Part shown: in pieces, positions 11,160-21,921 of the stretch | How positions within the stretch are numbered: position 1 is the stretch's first letter | Layout of the letters: every line of letters starts with the position of its first letter | Source: Isoetes taiwanensis | Lineage: Eukaryota; Streptophyta; Lycopodiopsida; Isoetales; Isoetaceae | Length of the DNA stretch: 64,000 nt | Assembly (NCBI GenBank): GCA_021234155.1 | Contig: JAJEKV010000081.1 | Span: 124,001 to 188,000, forward strand | Direction of reading: 5' to 3' | The notes under the pieces: generated by a model | Seen by the model: the letters and a program-made list of their open reading frames with translations, nothing else | Told to the model about the DNA's origin: nothing | The model's database searches: none | Position numbers and translations under genes: made by a program

Positions 11160-11834
11160 CTAATTTCTTCAGCTCATAATTTAATAAATTATTGTATTTA
11201 GCAAGTTCTAAGATTGTGCTACACAATCCTTGACATATAGAGTTCACGATTTAGGTTAATGTAGTTTAGATTTCACATAGTATAATTTCTCACCTAAATC
11301 CTAAACCCTAAACCATAAGTTGCCACAAAATTGACAACATAAAAAAACAATAATGGACCACATTAACACACATCAATGTTTTCATTGCAAAAAATATTGA
11401 TGTGAATGATTATTTTTCCTCTCAAGGTCCTTATAAACTTGCTAATGAACCATTTGTTTAATGAAATCTAATACAATGATTTTCTTCAAGAACTTTGATA
11501 ACAAATAGAAATAAGATGAATCACTCAGATGTATCAACCATTGTCACTCTTTCTGTTGCTTTTAAGGATCGTTTCTTCGGAAGGCATACATGTTTCATAC
11601 AAGATTAGATAATAGTGTGTTTACATTTAAGAACAAGATATGTTATCATGTAGATGAGTGTTTCCTATTTCTAGTCAACTACAATCATGCAATATGCCTT
11701 CTTGCCCATAACATTTACATAGATTTTATAAACTCTATTGTAGCTGCAGAATCTAATACCCTAGACCCATTCTGCACGCTCTCGAGAAGCGCTCGACATC
11801 GCCGGGCACACGTTTCTAGTACCTATATATGACT
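11160..11834. other. Stretch without recognisable genes
   Basis: AT-rich sequence with one 80-codon ORF (11590-11832) lacking recognisable motifs. The last part abuts the decayed 3' end of the gypsy element that follows. Confidence 0.4.
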
Positions 11835-12205
11835 TAGGAAGGAAGGAATATCCTTGGTCCTCAAGGATCATGGGAACATGTGTATTTTGACACGTATTCC
11901 CTTCCTAGGTCATTCGGTGGCCATGGTTTTGCCATCTCGTCCCTTTAGAAACCCGTAGCTGGATCACAATGTGATCATGGTTTCATCCTCTAGTCCCTTT
12001 GGAAACCCGTTCCCTGTATCACCTCATGATCATGGTTTTCATCCTAATCCATTCAAAAACCCCTTCTCTGAACCACGCCGTGATCATGCTTTTGTAGCTC
12101 ATTCTTTTGCAGACGTCCTACTTGTCATCTATATTGATGAAAGTCTCTAATTCTTTACTCTTACATAACTGACCTCACATTGACTCCACTAATCCTTCTG
12201 TGCCT

Positions 12206-12394
12206 TCATGGGTTTTGAGTCAGGTGAGGATTTGGTTGCACGTACTCTTCACTCTCCCATGTGCCCTCGGGAAGTGATTGATCTAGCCACAAGAACCAGT
12301 ACTCTGCAATATTCCTATTGTGCATCTTTTGAATGCAAGTGTCTAGAATAGCTTCAGGAGTTAGCTCAGAGCTAAGGGCTAGGAGTATTGTCAC
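12206..12394 (-). pseudogene. Gypsy integrase chromodomain
   Basis: Reads as NRNIAEYWFLWLDQ followed by PEGTWESEEYV. This matches the chromodomain pattern of a repeated basic segment, YxVxW-type beta strand and xTWExEE helix, carried at the integrase C-terminus of chromoviruses and used to target chromatin. One core aromatic position reads WLD in place of KWK. A homologous, inverted copy lies at 16740-16870. Confidence 0.75.
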
Positions 12395-12699
12395 TATTCT
12401 TGGACATTGTTTCTTTCTTGAACTGGCTTATGTGGAATATAGGATGCATTCCTAATCCATTCACAAGTTCTAACTCGACTCGTATGATGTCTTCATTGAC
12501 CTTCTTGAGTCCAAGATATCGGGACATTGTTGACTAATGGTCTTAAGGTTCTTACCTTGCCACTAGTAGCATATTCTAGTAAAAGGAAAAGGAAATTGTT
12601 TCAAGAAGAATAATTAAGGTTTAGCAATTTGGAGAAAGGGTCACTCTTTCATCAGGATTTGAAATAGATTGTGGGACCATGCTTCTTTTAGAAGTGAAC

Positions 12700-13065
12700 T
12701 TGGTCCATATTCTTCTTCAGCTGAATAGCCAAATGCGCATGGTATATGTTCATCAAGTTGCTCCAACTCGTCCAGCCTAGCTCTTGCTCAACAAAAATTC
12801 TTAAAGAAGGGACCTCCATCTCGTATGGTAAAACTGCTTCACAACCATAAACCAACTGAAATGGAGTATACCATATTGCACCTTTCTCATGTGTCCTGTC
12901 CGCCCAAAGGGCAGCATGTAAATGTGCATGCCAATTATTACCATTCTCAAAAATCATCTTGGTGATGATGTGTATCAGTTGCTTGTTGGTACTTTCTGCC
13001 TGTCCATTCCCCTGGAGGTAAAAACAGCTTGAAAAGACATTGTTGGTTAATTCTTGCATCAGCTG
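12700..13065 (-). pseudogene. Gypsy integrase core, C-terminal half
   Basis: The stretch GNGQAESTNKQLIHIITKMI carries the third catalytic residue (Glu of AES). It is followed by ALWADRTHEKGAIWYTPFQL and YGCEAVLPYEMEVPSLR, typical of Ty3/gypsy integrase. The other half lies at 13907-14050, on the far side of an inserted LTR fragment. Confidence 0.85.
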
Positions 13066-13069
13066 TGTT

Positions 13070-13906
13070 TTGGAAAGGGGGGTAGAGACCTAGTGGCTCT
13101 TATCTATATGATGCTTGTAGCTTAGACCCCTTAGTTCCTATTATTATGTGGCCTGTGCATAGAAACCCACCCGGCTAGGGGCTATAGAGTGACTTAGCAC
13201 CATACAACGAGGCTAGTGGCAAAGCAGAGAGAGGTCCCTGCTGAGCACGGCTACTGGGGACCCATAGTGGGCTAGGCCTATAGTCCGTCACTTCGTGTGG
13301 GCCGGATATGGGTCCGAAACTTTCTGGGTCAATAGTGTCGCCCTGACCCTCAAGAGTTGCAGGCGTTGACCTGGCTCTTGTTTTGGGGAGTTCAGTCGGG
13401 TACAAATCGTGTGTCGCCACGATCCTCTAGCCGCCCATGGAACCACTAGACCTTGAGAAGGGGAAATGGAACCCTTCCTACCTCATCGGACTAGGGAGAT
13501 GCAATCCAGAGTAGTCTCGATGGGTGATACCATGAGACTACGTATCCAGCAAGTTATAGTCACACCAGAGCCCGATTTAGCCAGTCTGCAAAGTATGCAC
13601 GGGAGGAGCGAATGGAGTGGTCAACCCTAGCCATTGTCTATAGCTAGCCCCGCCATTGCCATATCTCGGTCCACTCTATCTTGAGGCTTAACTGTCAGTC
13701 TGCTTACCTTACGAGTCTGAGCCTGCGTAGGAGCTCATATGTTTTATGGCGTGTTGGTATCTTTGATGTATCTTTAGTAGTATGGATGTGCTACCCTTTG
13801 AGGTAGCCGATTGTATTATTTAGTGTTAGCGCTGACATTATGTTATGCTTTGGTTATTATAGGAGCCCATAGGGGAAGGGCACCAAGGCACCTCCGAGTC
13901 CCCTTC
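13070..13906 (+). mobile_element. LTR fragment nested in gypsy integrase
   Basis: This segment is the plus-sense copy of the LTR family found on the minus strand at 22453-24657 and 37022-38467. Shared marks include GGCTCTTGTTTTGGGGAG, CGATCCTCTAGCCGCCC and AGGAGCCCATAGGGGAAGGG. It lacks both outer ends of the full LTR, so it is a truncated copy. It separates two halves of an integrase frame (MSSSRHQYILMAMDYFTKWA on one side, GNGQAESTNK on the other), which shows it arrived after the older gypsy element. Confidence 0.85.
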
Positions 13907-14050
13907 CCGCACCTTTGCTGGAATTGCCTCTGCCCACTTAGTGAAGTAATCCATGGCCATAAGGATGTACTGGTGTCTAGAGGATGACATGGGGATTGGG
14001 CCTATGAAATCTATCCCCCAAAGTGTGGAAAGGTCCAAAAATAGGAACAA
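13907..14050 (-). pseudogene. Gypsy integrase core, N-terminal half
   Basis: Reads LWGIDFIGPIPMS (first catalytic Asp) and ILMAMDYFTKWAEAIPAK, the hallmark start of a Ty3/gypsy integrase core. Coding similarity stops at AIPAK, where the nested LTR fragment begins. Confidence 0.88.
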
Positions 14051-14315
14051 TGGCTAAATCAGCAAAGTTGGCTCGCTTAGGTTGATGAAATTGACAGGCT
14101 TGGCATCTTAGGTATGATTATGTGCGTCCTTGAATAAGATGGGCCAATAATAGCCTGCTCGCAAGATCCTCTTGGCTGTAGCTTGCCCGGCGAAGTGACC
14201 TGAAACATACGGCAAATACCCACTTGTGCTAAGAGTGTGAGCTTATTTGACATTTACTTTTGATGCTTAGCTTTCTTAAGGCTCTTCCCTGATATGAGTG
14301 GCATGGGATTCTTTT

Positions 14316-14597
14316 TCATGATGACTTCAGTGTGCTCCTTAAGTAGAAGGTGTTCATGCCTATGAAATAAGAATACCAATGCACAATGTACAGGATATCT
14401 GTTCTCCACATCTGTAAGTTGCCTCCCGGAGTAGCAAATATATCATATCCCTTCATCTCATTCTTTTGATGTAAAGCAACCTTGATGGCCCACTTAGTTA
14501 CTGTGACAAATGCATTGTAAGGACGACCGTCTTGTGATGGCACTAAAACTGTACCACTTGTCATTATCTGCAGGCAGTTTGGCATTCTTCTGTCCAA
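14316..14597 (-). pseudogene. Gypsy pol middle region (degraded)
   Basis: An open stretch between the RT C-part and integrase, on the same strand as both. The family pattern is hard to see; RNase H or connection sequence is expected here from position. The call rests mainly on context. Confidence 0.4.
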
Positions 14598-14830
14598 TGC
14601 ACAGGTGTACTTTTACTTTGCCATTTTAAGAGCTTCCCAACATGGGTAAGCTTGGTAATTGGACCCATTAAATGTGAAAAATCTAGAATATGTATCCGTA
14701 GAAAAGAACACAGCCCAATCGGCTTCCTTACCTCTTTCACTGTTTTGGGCACATGTAGCTTATGAATAATTTCGATCTTCTCACTTGAAATTTGTATCCC
14801 TTTGGTTGAAACATAGTGCCCCAAAAGCAC
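14564..14830 (-). pseudogene. Gypsy RT C-terminal part
   Basis: Reads LLGHYVSTKGIQISSEKIE then VPKTVKEVRKPIGLCSFLR. This matches the end of Ty3/gypsy RT (FLGHxVSxxGI; PxxxxxxRxFLGLxxYYRxFI). The following LTHVGKLLKWQ and TPVHWTEECQTA continue into the RT/RNase H connection. Confidence 0.88.
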
Positions 14831-15305
14831 TCATCCATCACAAAAGAACTGGCACTTAGCTAGATTAAGACACACTTGGGATGCTCCGCTTAAGGTCAGC
14901 ACTTCCTCCAACTATTTTAAGTGATTTGCACGTTTGTTAGCCAAGCATAAATCATCAAGGAAGATGTCTAAACCTTGCTGAAGCATGATGCGATATGCCA
15001 CGGCCATACATTTTGAAATGTGGCATGGGCGTTCATTAAGCCAAAGGCATCACATTCATGGCGTAGATGCGCCAAGGCGTGATGAATGCAGTTTTTGGCC
15101 TATCTTTCGGACAAAAAGAGATTTGGTTAAAACCGCTAAAGCCATCCATGAATGAAAATACCTCCTGTGTAGCCACTTGATAAAGTATATCTTCTTAGAA
15201 TGGTAAGGGATAAGGATCCTTCAAAGTGGCCTTGTTCAAGTCTTGATAGTCCACACATACTCTGATCTTCTTGTTCCTTTTTAGCACATGGACAATACGC
15301 GACAC

Positions 15306-15560
15306 TCACATCGGATGTTCAATCTCGCAGATATAACCAACTTGCAACAATTTGTCAAGCTCTTCTTTCACCATATTGAGCAGGTGCGGGTTAATCCTCC
15401 TCAGCTTGTCCTTGACCGGCATCACTTCTTCTTTTGTATTGATATGGAACTCACAAACCTCTGGAGGTATTCCTTTTAGCTCCCCATAGTCCCAAGCAAA
15501 ACGGCCTACAAACTTGTTAAACATTTTGGTCAGCTCTGTTTTTTCTTTCTCATTAGCCAT
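15306..15560 (-). pseudogene. Gypsy RT N-terminal part
   Basis: Reads KDKLRRINPHLLNMVKEELD then LLQVGYICEIEHP, the start of a Ty3/gypsy RT (QRRRxxPxxxxxVKEELxKLLxxGFIxxxxxP). The catalytic middle between here and 14830 is present only in broken frames. Confidence 0.85.
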
Positions 15561-16139
15561 GACTCTAATCTTTTAAGTTCTCTCCTTCCCATTCTTCACA
15601 ATTGTGATTTCAGATAATTCATTGGCCAAGTCAGTAGATATAGTAAAAATTTCACACATGTGCTATTCAAAACCCTGTGGCAGCTCGTCTTCTCTTACCA
15701 TTCCCTCATACAAAGCCTCCATAATAATCTTTTTACATAAAGCATCAGCTTCTGTGTTGTTATTCTTGTGTTATGCCCAATTATGATTTAGATCATTTTG
15801 CAATTATGGGACATGCATGTCGTTATGGGCTAATGAAATAATCTAATGCAATGGTATTTTGATTATTATGGTCGCGGGTTCCCCTAGTCTATATGAATGG
15901 TGCACCTTGATAGATCTTAGGCTAGGGTGCAACGGGATACGTGCAAATAATAAAATGTGGTTACAACATTGCTTGTTTGCATGGGGTCTTGTGATAGTGG
16001 GCGTTAGAATGGTTAAAATGCCAGTGGGCCATTTAAGGGTCCAATAACCTTTAAGATTAATGGGTCGTGAATTGAAATATGGATGTGGAACCCAACCGTG
16101 GTTATTAAAGAATTCATATAATAAGGACATATAGGTTGT

Positions 16140-17067
16140 TAGACTAAGGAGAAAAATTTAACCTAGAGAGGTCGTTGTTCTGACAGGGCCAGCCATACCA
16201 TGAAATAGTTAACAAGGCCAATAAAGGGCCGACTCTTAGCCACCCCTCCTTATTATCAAAGTAGTATTATTCATGATTAGCCATAATGGGTGTATTGTCT
16301 ATTTATGGAGCAAGGTCTCCAGAAATGCAAGAGCTAACCTGAGGTTTATATTGCATAAGATCTCTAATGAAAGATCAGAGTGTGAGTTAAGGTGGTACAA
16401 TTGTTAGAAGCTTGCTTCTAATTAGATTTACATGGGGTCTATAGTTATTACCATTGTATTGATATAATCACAAAGAAACAGGATCTTCTGCAGCATGGTA
16501 TTCTTAGATCTAAGATCAAGAATATGGTACTAATAGCAAGATAAGAACCTTAAGACCATTAGTCAACGATGCCCCAATAGCTGGACTCAAGAAGGTCAAT
16601 GAAGACATCACATTAGTCGAGCTAGAACTTCTAAATGGATTAGGAATGCATCCTATATTCCATATAAGTCAACTCAAGAAAGCAATAATGTCCAGGGATA
16701 GTGACAATACTCCTAGCCCTTAGCCCTGAGCTAACTCCTGAAGCTATTATAGACACTCGCATTCGGAGGATGTGCAATAGGAATATTGCAGAGTACTGGA
16801 TCTTATAGCGAGATCCTCACCTGAAGAGTACATGCAACCAAATCCTCACCTGACTCAAAACCCATGGAGGCACGGAAGAATTAGTGGAGTCAATATGAGG
16901 CCAGTTACGTAAGAATAAGAATTAGAGACTTTCATCAACATATTGTGATCTAGGAACGGGTTTCTAAAGGGATTAGATGGTGAAACCATGGCCACCGGAT
17001 GACCTAGGGAATATGTGTCAAAATACACATATTCTCATGATCCTTCGGGACCAAGTATTTGAAGGGG
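16140..17067 (+). mobile_element. 3' end of a plus-strand gypsy chromovirus
   Basis: From about 16540 the plus strand is homologous to the inverted 12180-12540 region: HPIFHISQLKKA, then a degraded chromodomain with NRNIAEYW-like sequence and stops, then EEYMQPNPHLTQNP. A shared 3' untranslated part follows to a polypurine tract AAGGGGAGAGG (about 17055-17065) directly before an LTR start. Upstream 16140-16540 shows no clear coding sense. Only the last part of this element survives. Confidence 0.75.
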
Positions 17068-17490
17068 AGAGGTATGTTACGTACATATGTTAGGCCTTAG
17101 GTCATATAGGTATGTTACATATATATGTTGGGCCCTAAGTCATATGTGACCATTAAACCTAAGGATTTTAGGTTTAAGGACAAGTGGCATTAATGCATAA
17201 TAGAAGGGCCAAGTGTCTAAAGACAACCAATTAAGTGGTTGTTCACTAGAGTTAGCACATGCATGCATGCATATGCGTGGCAACATGCCACTAGAGTTGG
17301 TACGCTTTATAAGAGATCATAGATCTCATTATGTAGAATTGTTCTGGGAATGATTGGGAATTGCAGTATGTTGCAGTATGGATCTAAGGGATCAACGCAA
17401 GTTTGGCGTAAGGAGTCCAAGGGGCTCAAGGAGTGGGGAACCCATGGAGTTCATGGTAGTCAGACTTGACCTCTTGTGCGATTTTCAACA
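17068..17490 (+). repeat. Gypsy LTR (plus)
   Basis: It starts TATGTTACGTACATATG after a polypurine tract and ends near TTTTCAACA. It is followed by TTGCCATCAGAGC, which resembles the initiator tRNA-Met primer site TGGTATCAGAGC with changes. A mate in inverted orientation lies at about 18150-18527. Shared marks are AAGTGGCATTAATGCATAAT-like and GGAGTTCATGGTAGT. Having a polypurine tract on one side and a primer-site relic on the other suggests an LTR shared by two internal regions. Confidence 0.7.
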
Positions 17491-17815
17491 TTGCCATCAG
17501 AGCAAAGTTCATTCTCCTCATATGGCAATTAACGAGGTTAATCGTGGGACGTTGAACAGGGAGTGGTTCTTCTATTATTTTTTTCTTGTATTGTGTGTTT
17601 GTTACAGGTTCTGGAGGCATTTCAAAGAGTGAGGGGCTCTTGCACTGGTGAAAGGAGATCAAGGAATCCCGAGTGTAGTAATGGAATAATTGGTCATATC
17701 TAGGTCATGAGAAACTTATTGAGGTTATGCATAACTATCCAATTAGCCACAATAGCTTTTTGGGCATCAGGCAATGGATCTAACCCATAGAGCCTTGTCC
17801 CAGTGATATTATATT
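17491..17815 (+). repeat. Gypsy leader-like direct repeat, copy 1
   Basis: This is homologous to about 19755-20080 in the same orientation. Both contain ATGGCAATTAACGAG, GCAGGGAGTGGTTCT or ACAGGGAGTGGTTCT, TTTGTTACAGGTT, GGAGGCATTTCAAAGAG and CCACAATAGCTTTTTGGGCAT. Copy 1 directly follows the LTR primer-site relic, so it is probably the 5' leader of a gypsy-like element. Confidence 0.65.
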
Positions 17816-18149
17816 AAGATTATTCCTTCATCTAACTGGATTCATATAGGGTGTAGTCGCTCCAAGTGTGATGCTTGTCCCCAAGTGGCTTGTCCTTAAC
17901 ACTTGGGAAGTGTTAGAACAAAGTCGGGGACTCGCTAGCGGAAAGTAAATGAACTACATGGTAATGGGGAACATGGGCTATACTTTGAAGTATATAAACT
18001 CATAGAGTTTGGATCATAAATCTAGTTGATGACTAGTTTTGATCCAGGGATGATTCTTTTTGAAGAGCATCCTTACATTCAAGGAACTCAGAGAAATGTT
18101 GCTTTCACAAAAAGCATTATTGCCTCCTAAATGTTAAAAAATCCTACAA
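17816..18149. other. Stretch between inverted LTRs
   Basis: No ORF or motif is recognised here. It lies between the leader-like repeat and an inverted LTR copy, so it is probably internal retrotransposon sequence. Confidence 0.4.
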
Positions 18150-18527
18150 GAGGCCAAGTATAACTACCATGAACTCCTTGGGTTCCCCTATCCTTGAGTC
18201 CCTTGGACTCCCCACGTCAAACTTGCGTTGATCCCTCGGATCCATGCTCCAACATAGTGTAATTCCCAATTATTTCTAGAACAATTCTACTTGGTGTCCT
18301 TTCCTTGATCTATGATCGCTTACATAGCATACCAACTCTAGTGGCATGCTGCTAGATATATTCATGCATTCATGTGTTAACTCTAATGAACAACCACTTA
18401 ACTGGCTCTCTTTAGACACTTGGCCCTTCTATTATGCATTAATGCCACTTGTCCTTTAAACCTATAATTCTTAGGTCTAATGGTACTATATGATCTAGGG
18501 CCCAACATACGTATGTAACATACCACC
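18150..18527 (-). repeat. Gypsy LTR (minus), inverted mate of 17068-17490
   Basis: The reverse complement starts GGTATGTTACATACG and ends near CCAAGGAGTTCATGGTAG, matching the plus LTR along its length with moderate divergence. The two LTRs face opposite ways about 660 bp apart, forming a potential long hairpin. Confidence 0.75.
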
Positions 18528-19564
18528 AAAACGTACACAAGGTCAATCCTTGTATTCCGAAATGTTCTGGGGGCAATTCGGCCTGCTCCCAGCTTCCTTG
18601 AAATTCCATTCTTCCTTCTCGCCTCAATCTGCTATCTGTGTTTGTTCCTGGAACCCAATCCGGCTGCTGTAGTCTTCGCGGCTTGCCCCCTCTAACAGGC
18701 CGCCGCCCCTTTATGTTGGAAACCCCTACCCACATGGCAGGGCCACGTGGCAGCATACATATGGCAGGTCATCCTGTCGAGAACAAATCCGGTGGCCCAG
18801 GTCTCTCCCAGCCCGGCCGTTATGTTGCTGCAGACATCACGTTGGTGGCATCCCCCACTATTGGGGTGCTCACCTTTTAAACAATGGCTATTTAAACCAT
18901 TGTAGCATAAGCAATATCTTCATCAAACATATCCTAGATCACCACGTGGTAAGTTTGATAATGCTATTGCATTCCATCTTGCTTATTCTTTCTCGAGGTT
19001 AGGAAATCGTTTTCCTCTCCCTTTCAGAAAGTTAGCTAATTGAGCAATCCTTTGCTTTTGGAAGTGAATATTGAATTGAATTTAATTGAATTGAATGCTT
19101 ATCATCCACGGAGACCAATTGGCCTATGAGACCCAATATAGGAGCGCAGTAGCGTATCACTGCCCCGATTAAAAAACCAATTTACAACTTAACATAGAAC
19201 TTATCTAATACTCAGCTTGGATGATATACTTATAGGAGTTTTGACCATTCCCTAAGGTTATAAGACTTTTGACTCCTCTCAAGCTACCGTATGGTGGTGT
19301 TCCTAGTCAAACAATCCAAGTGCCTTGCCTTGCAATATTGAGCAATAAAACCCTTAAGTCTATGCTCACACTCTTTCTACAGAGTCAAAGGTTATAACAA
19401 CTTTAATATTTAACTATAACTGGCTTCCATAGCCTAGCATCCCAAGTAATGCATCATCAAATCCTAAATTTGATTTGCAACCCCAACTAACACATTGGCA
19501 TAGACCACTTCTAGGTCTCTTACATGCTCACATCAAAGAACTACTATCTCATCCCTAGATGTAA
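18528..19564. other. Repeat-derived stretch, no gene
   Basis: No convincing gene is seen. An inverted repeat ACAATGG / CCATTGT surrounds CTATTTAAA at about 18881-18903. The GAATTGAATT-rich phrase near 19070-19100 and the ACCACGTGGT palindrome near 18950 are the only other marks. Confidence 0.4.
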
Positions 19565-19633
19565 ATAATGGTGCTTCACTTGCATCGCAATGGTCTCTAA
19601 GAGACCATTGCATCGCAAGTGAAGCACCATTAT
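19565..19633. repeat. Near-perfect 69-nt palindrome
   Basis: The arms ATAATGGTGCTTCACTTGC and AATGGTCTCT pair with their inverted copies around a centre TCTCTAAGAGA with essentially no loop. Only three consecutive positions (ATC against GAT) fail to pair in about 34-bp arms. It could be a MITE core, a small-RNA hairpin or a recombination product. Confidence 0.85.
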
Positions 19634-19754
19634 GCTCCATCCATACATCAATCAATATGGCCTCCATCCATACATGTGTTTGCTATTAATACAAAATTTA
19701 TGCAAAAAGGTGACGGTGTGTGGGGGTGTGGGGGTGAGCGGTAGGGGAGGGTAT

Positions 19755-20080
19755 CGAGCAAAGTTGTTCTCCTCTTATGGCAATTAACGAGCTTAATTGT
19801 GGGATGTTGAGCAGGGAGTGGTTCTTATATTTTTTTTTTGTTTTATTTTTTATTTTATTTTTTTGTGTTGTGTTTGTTACAGGTTATGGAGGCATTTCAA
19901 AGAGCCAGGAGCTATCGCACTAGTGAGAGGTAAGGGACTCTGAGGGTAGTAATGGAATAATTGATCATATCTAGATAATGAAAAAACCTTTTGAGAATAT
20001 GCATAATGATTCCAGCTAGCCACAATAGCTTTTTGGGCATTTGAGCAACGGATCTAACCTATAAAAGCTTGTCCTAGTCA
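19755..20080 (+). repeat. Gypsy leader-like direct repeat, copy 2
   Basis: This is the second copy of the 17491-17815 sequence (see its marks there). Here it is preceded by a G/T-rich run (about 19715-19750) and ATCGAGCAAAG in place of ATCAGAGCAAAG. A T-rich stretch in the middle is expanded. Confidence 0.65.
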
Positions 20081-20084
20081 AATA

Positions 20085-20125
20085 TTCTTTCCATTGGATG
20101 TCATCATATGTAAGTCATTTTTTTT
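20085..20125. repeat. 40-bp match to the cupin 3' flank
   Basis: The phrase GTCAAATATTCTTTCCATTG followed by G, two changed bases and CATCATATGTAAGTCAT is repeated at 39377-39418, downstream of cupin copy B, with only two or three differences. At 20126 the LINE poly(A) tail begins, so this is the LINE target site or the end of another repeat. Confidence 0.7.
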
Positions 20126-20457
20126 TTTAATTTTTTTTTTTTTGATGAGTGAATGAGATATTTTTTCCATTAATTATAGATTGAAAAGTACATACTACTC
20201 AGGTATTTGACCAACTAAATGGATCAAATACCAGGAATAGGTAATAAGCATTCCAAAGAACAATGCATATAAGGTTCTAAAAACAACAATATAAGGGTTG
20301 ACCAAAAGGTGAACAAACAATGTAGCAGATATTTTAACAGAGGTAAGTAGCCGATTGAGATCTCCATATTATGCGTTAGAGGCATAAGTCTTGATAGCTG
20401 AGTACTTGAAAGCCTGAACGAGAAATATGATAATGAAAAAACAAATGAGGTTGGTCT

Positions 20458-21183
20458 TTATAAGTCAAGAAATGTAAAGTGGTCAGAGAAGGAAGGCTGC
20501 GAGATGAAATTGATGTGCTTTCCCCAGTCCAAACAATCCAGCAGATCAGAAACACAAGAAGTAGCCATTATGATCAATAAGTTTCCATAAGCATCTGTCT
20601 TTCCTCTACGGTAATAATAGCATTCCCTGTAGAATAAAAACTGCCTTTCTGTCATCTGCATGTTAATAGTATCCAGAAACCAGAGTAATGTATACATTTG
20701 ATATGTGCTCTTGCAAAACTCATATGCCCACTGGATTTCTGCAACTGGAAAATCTTCAAGCTTAGGAAGTATTCTGTTTGGTATCTTGGACTTCCAATAA
20801 AAATCCTCAAAGGCATTGACTTGAGTGTTTATCTGACCCAAATATCTGACTGCCTCTATGTAATCAAAACTAGTATCCAGATCCCTCTTGCGGAACTCTA
20901 GATACTCTAGCAGAATCATGAACAAAATTGCTGTTAGTATGTGAACAATGCAGTTTGAATAAACTAAAATTCCCATAGAAATTGCCAATTCTATTCCATT
21001 TGTCATCGAAGGAATTATCTTCATTTTGCAATCTTTGAGCAGTAGCAGCATTTTCCAGATCATATACAATATTAATCTTAATCCAAGGGATGGAGATTGG
21101 GTGTTTCCCATACAAACATCTGTTCCTGTGTTTCCAAATATTCCGTAATATGATAAAAACAACAGTGTTATAGAAAGCATCAT
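20458..21183 (-). pseudogene. LINE ORF2 extreme C-terminal region
   Basis: A 241-codon open frame follows the zf-RVT region in the same orientation. From about 20880 down it includes RKRDLDTSFDYIEAVRYLGQ and a mostly helical stretch. In some plant LINEs an RNase H-like domain sits here, but I cannot identify its acidic residues. The assignment is mainly by position and strand; a separate host ORF is possible. Confidence 0.45.
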
Positions 21184-21294
21184 TCTTTAAAAAGTATTCA
21201 ATAAAAGAATTAGCTTTTTTAATTCTGAAGTTCTCCTCACATCAATTCCATACATCATTTAATTTACTGCAATGAAACATGTGGAACCATGGAC

Positions 21295-21921
21295 TCAACA
21301 GAATTTTTCACATAATACACAATTTGAGGATAAAGGCTCAAGTCCACAATTGAGCCTGCTAGGATTGTATAATTTTGCAGCAGTTTCTATATTAGGGAGG
21401 CTTTTATTGGCCATGAGCCAAATAAAATATGATATCTTTGGGGTGCAGTAGGAAAGCCAGATATTTTTGCAAAGTCTCCTCTCCTTATTAATTTTCCAGT
21501 AAAGCTTAGCTTTTGAAGGCCTATCATTATTTGCAAGCATGTTGTAGATGGAAGAGACTTTGTAATTTGCTTTGCCTCTGCAAATCCAATCAGTAGCACA
21601 AGAGCTAGGGGTAATGCCGAGATTCAACAAAGAGGCTCTAATGTAATTGAAAAGTTTCTTATCAGATAAGGTGCCTCTTAACTTCCTCTTGAGCACAGTC
21701 CAAGTAATCCATCTGTTATCCTCTTGTAGATCACCAACGGTGGTAATCCCAGCATTTTTCCATTTCTTGTAAATCCTTGGATGTTTGAATGCCAAAGGAA
21801 TAGTCCTAGAATGAGAGAGAGCCGAATTCCAGAAAATTGAAGTATGCTTTTGGAAATTGTTGATCATCTGATGTTCAAAACAACCTGATATTTTATTCCA
21901 AGCAATAAACATATTTCTCAT
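21295..21921 (-). pseudogene. LINE ORF2 fragment with zf-RVT region
   Basis: An open frame of about 208 codons reads AWNKISGCFEHQ, then NYKVSSIYNMLAN, then WLSYCTPKISYFIWLMANKS and CVLCEKFC. This is the conserved zinc-binding end of plant LINE RTs (W....PPKVxxFxWxxxxxxLxT...L......CxLC). It ends in a stop shortly after the CxLC pair. In the intact family this lies just after the RT and helps template recognition. Confidence 0.85.

Larger units (their letters stand above)
11835..15860 (-). mobile_element. Degraded Ty3/gypsy chromovirus (minus)
   Basis: Reading on the minus strand from high to low coordinates gives RT N-part, RT C-part, RNase H-like stretch, integrase and chromodomain. All are broken by stops and frameshifts. 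The integrase is split by a foreign LTR fragment (about 13070-13905). The 3' untranslated part (12190 down to 11840) is shared, inverted, with 16900-17065. The 3' LTR is reduced to a short remnant near 11835. The element is old and immobile. Confidence 0.85.
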
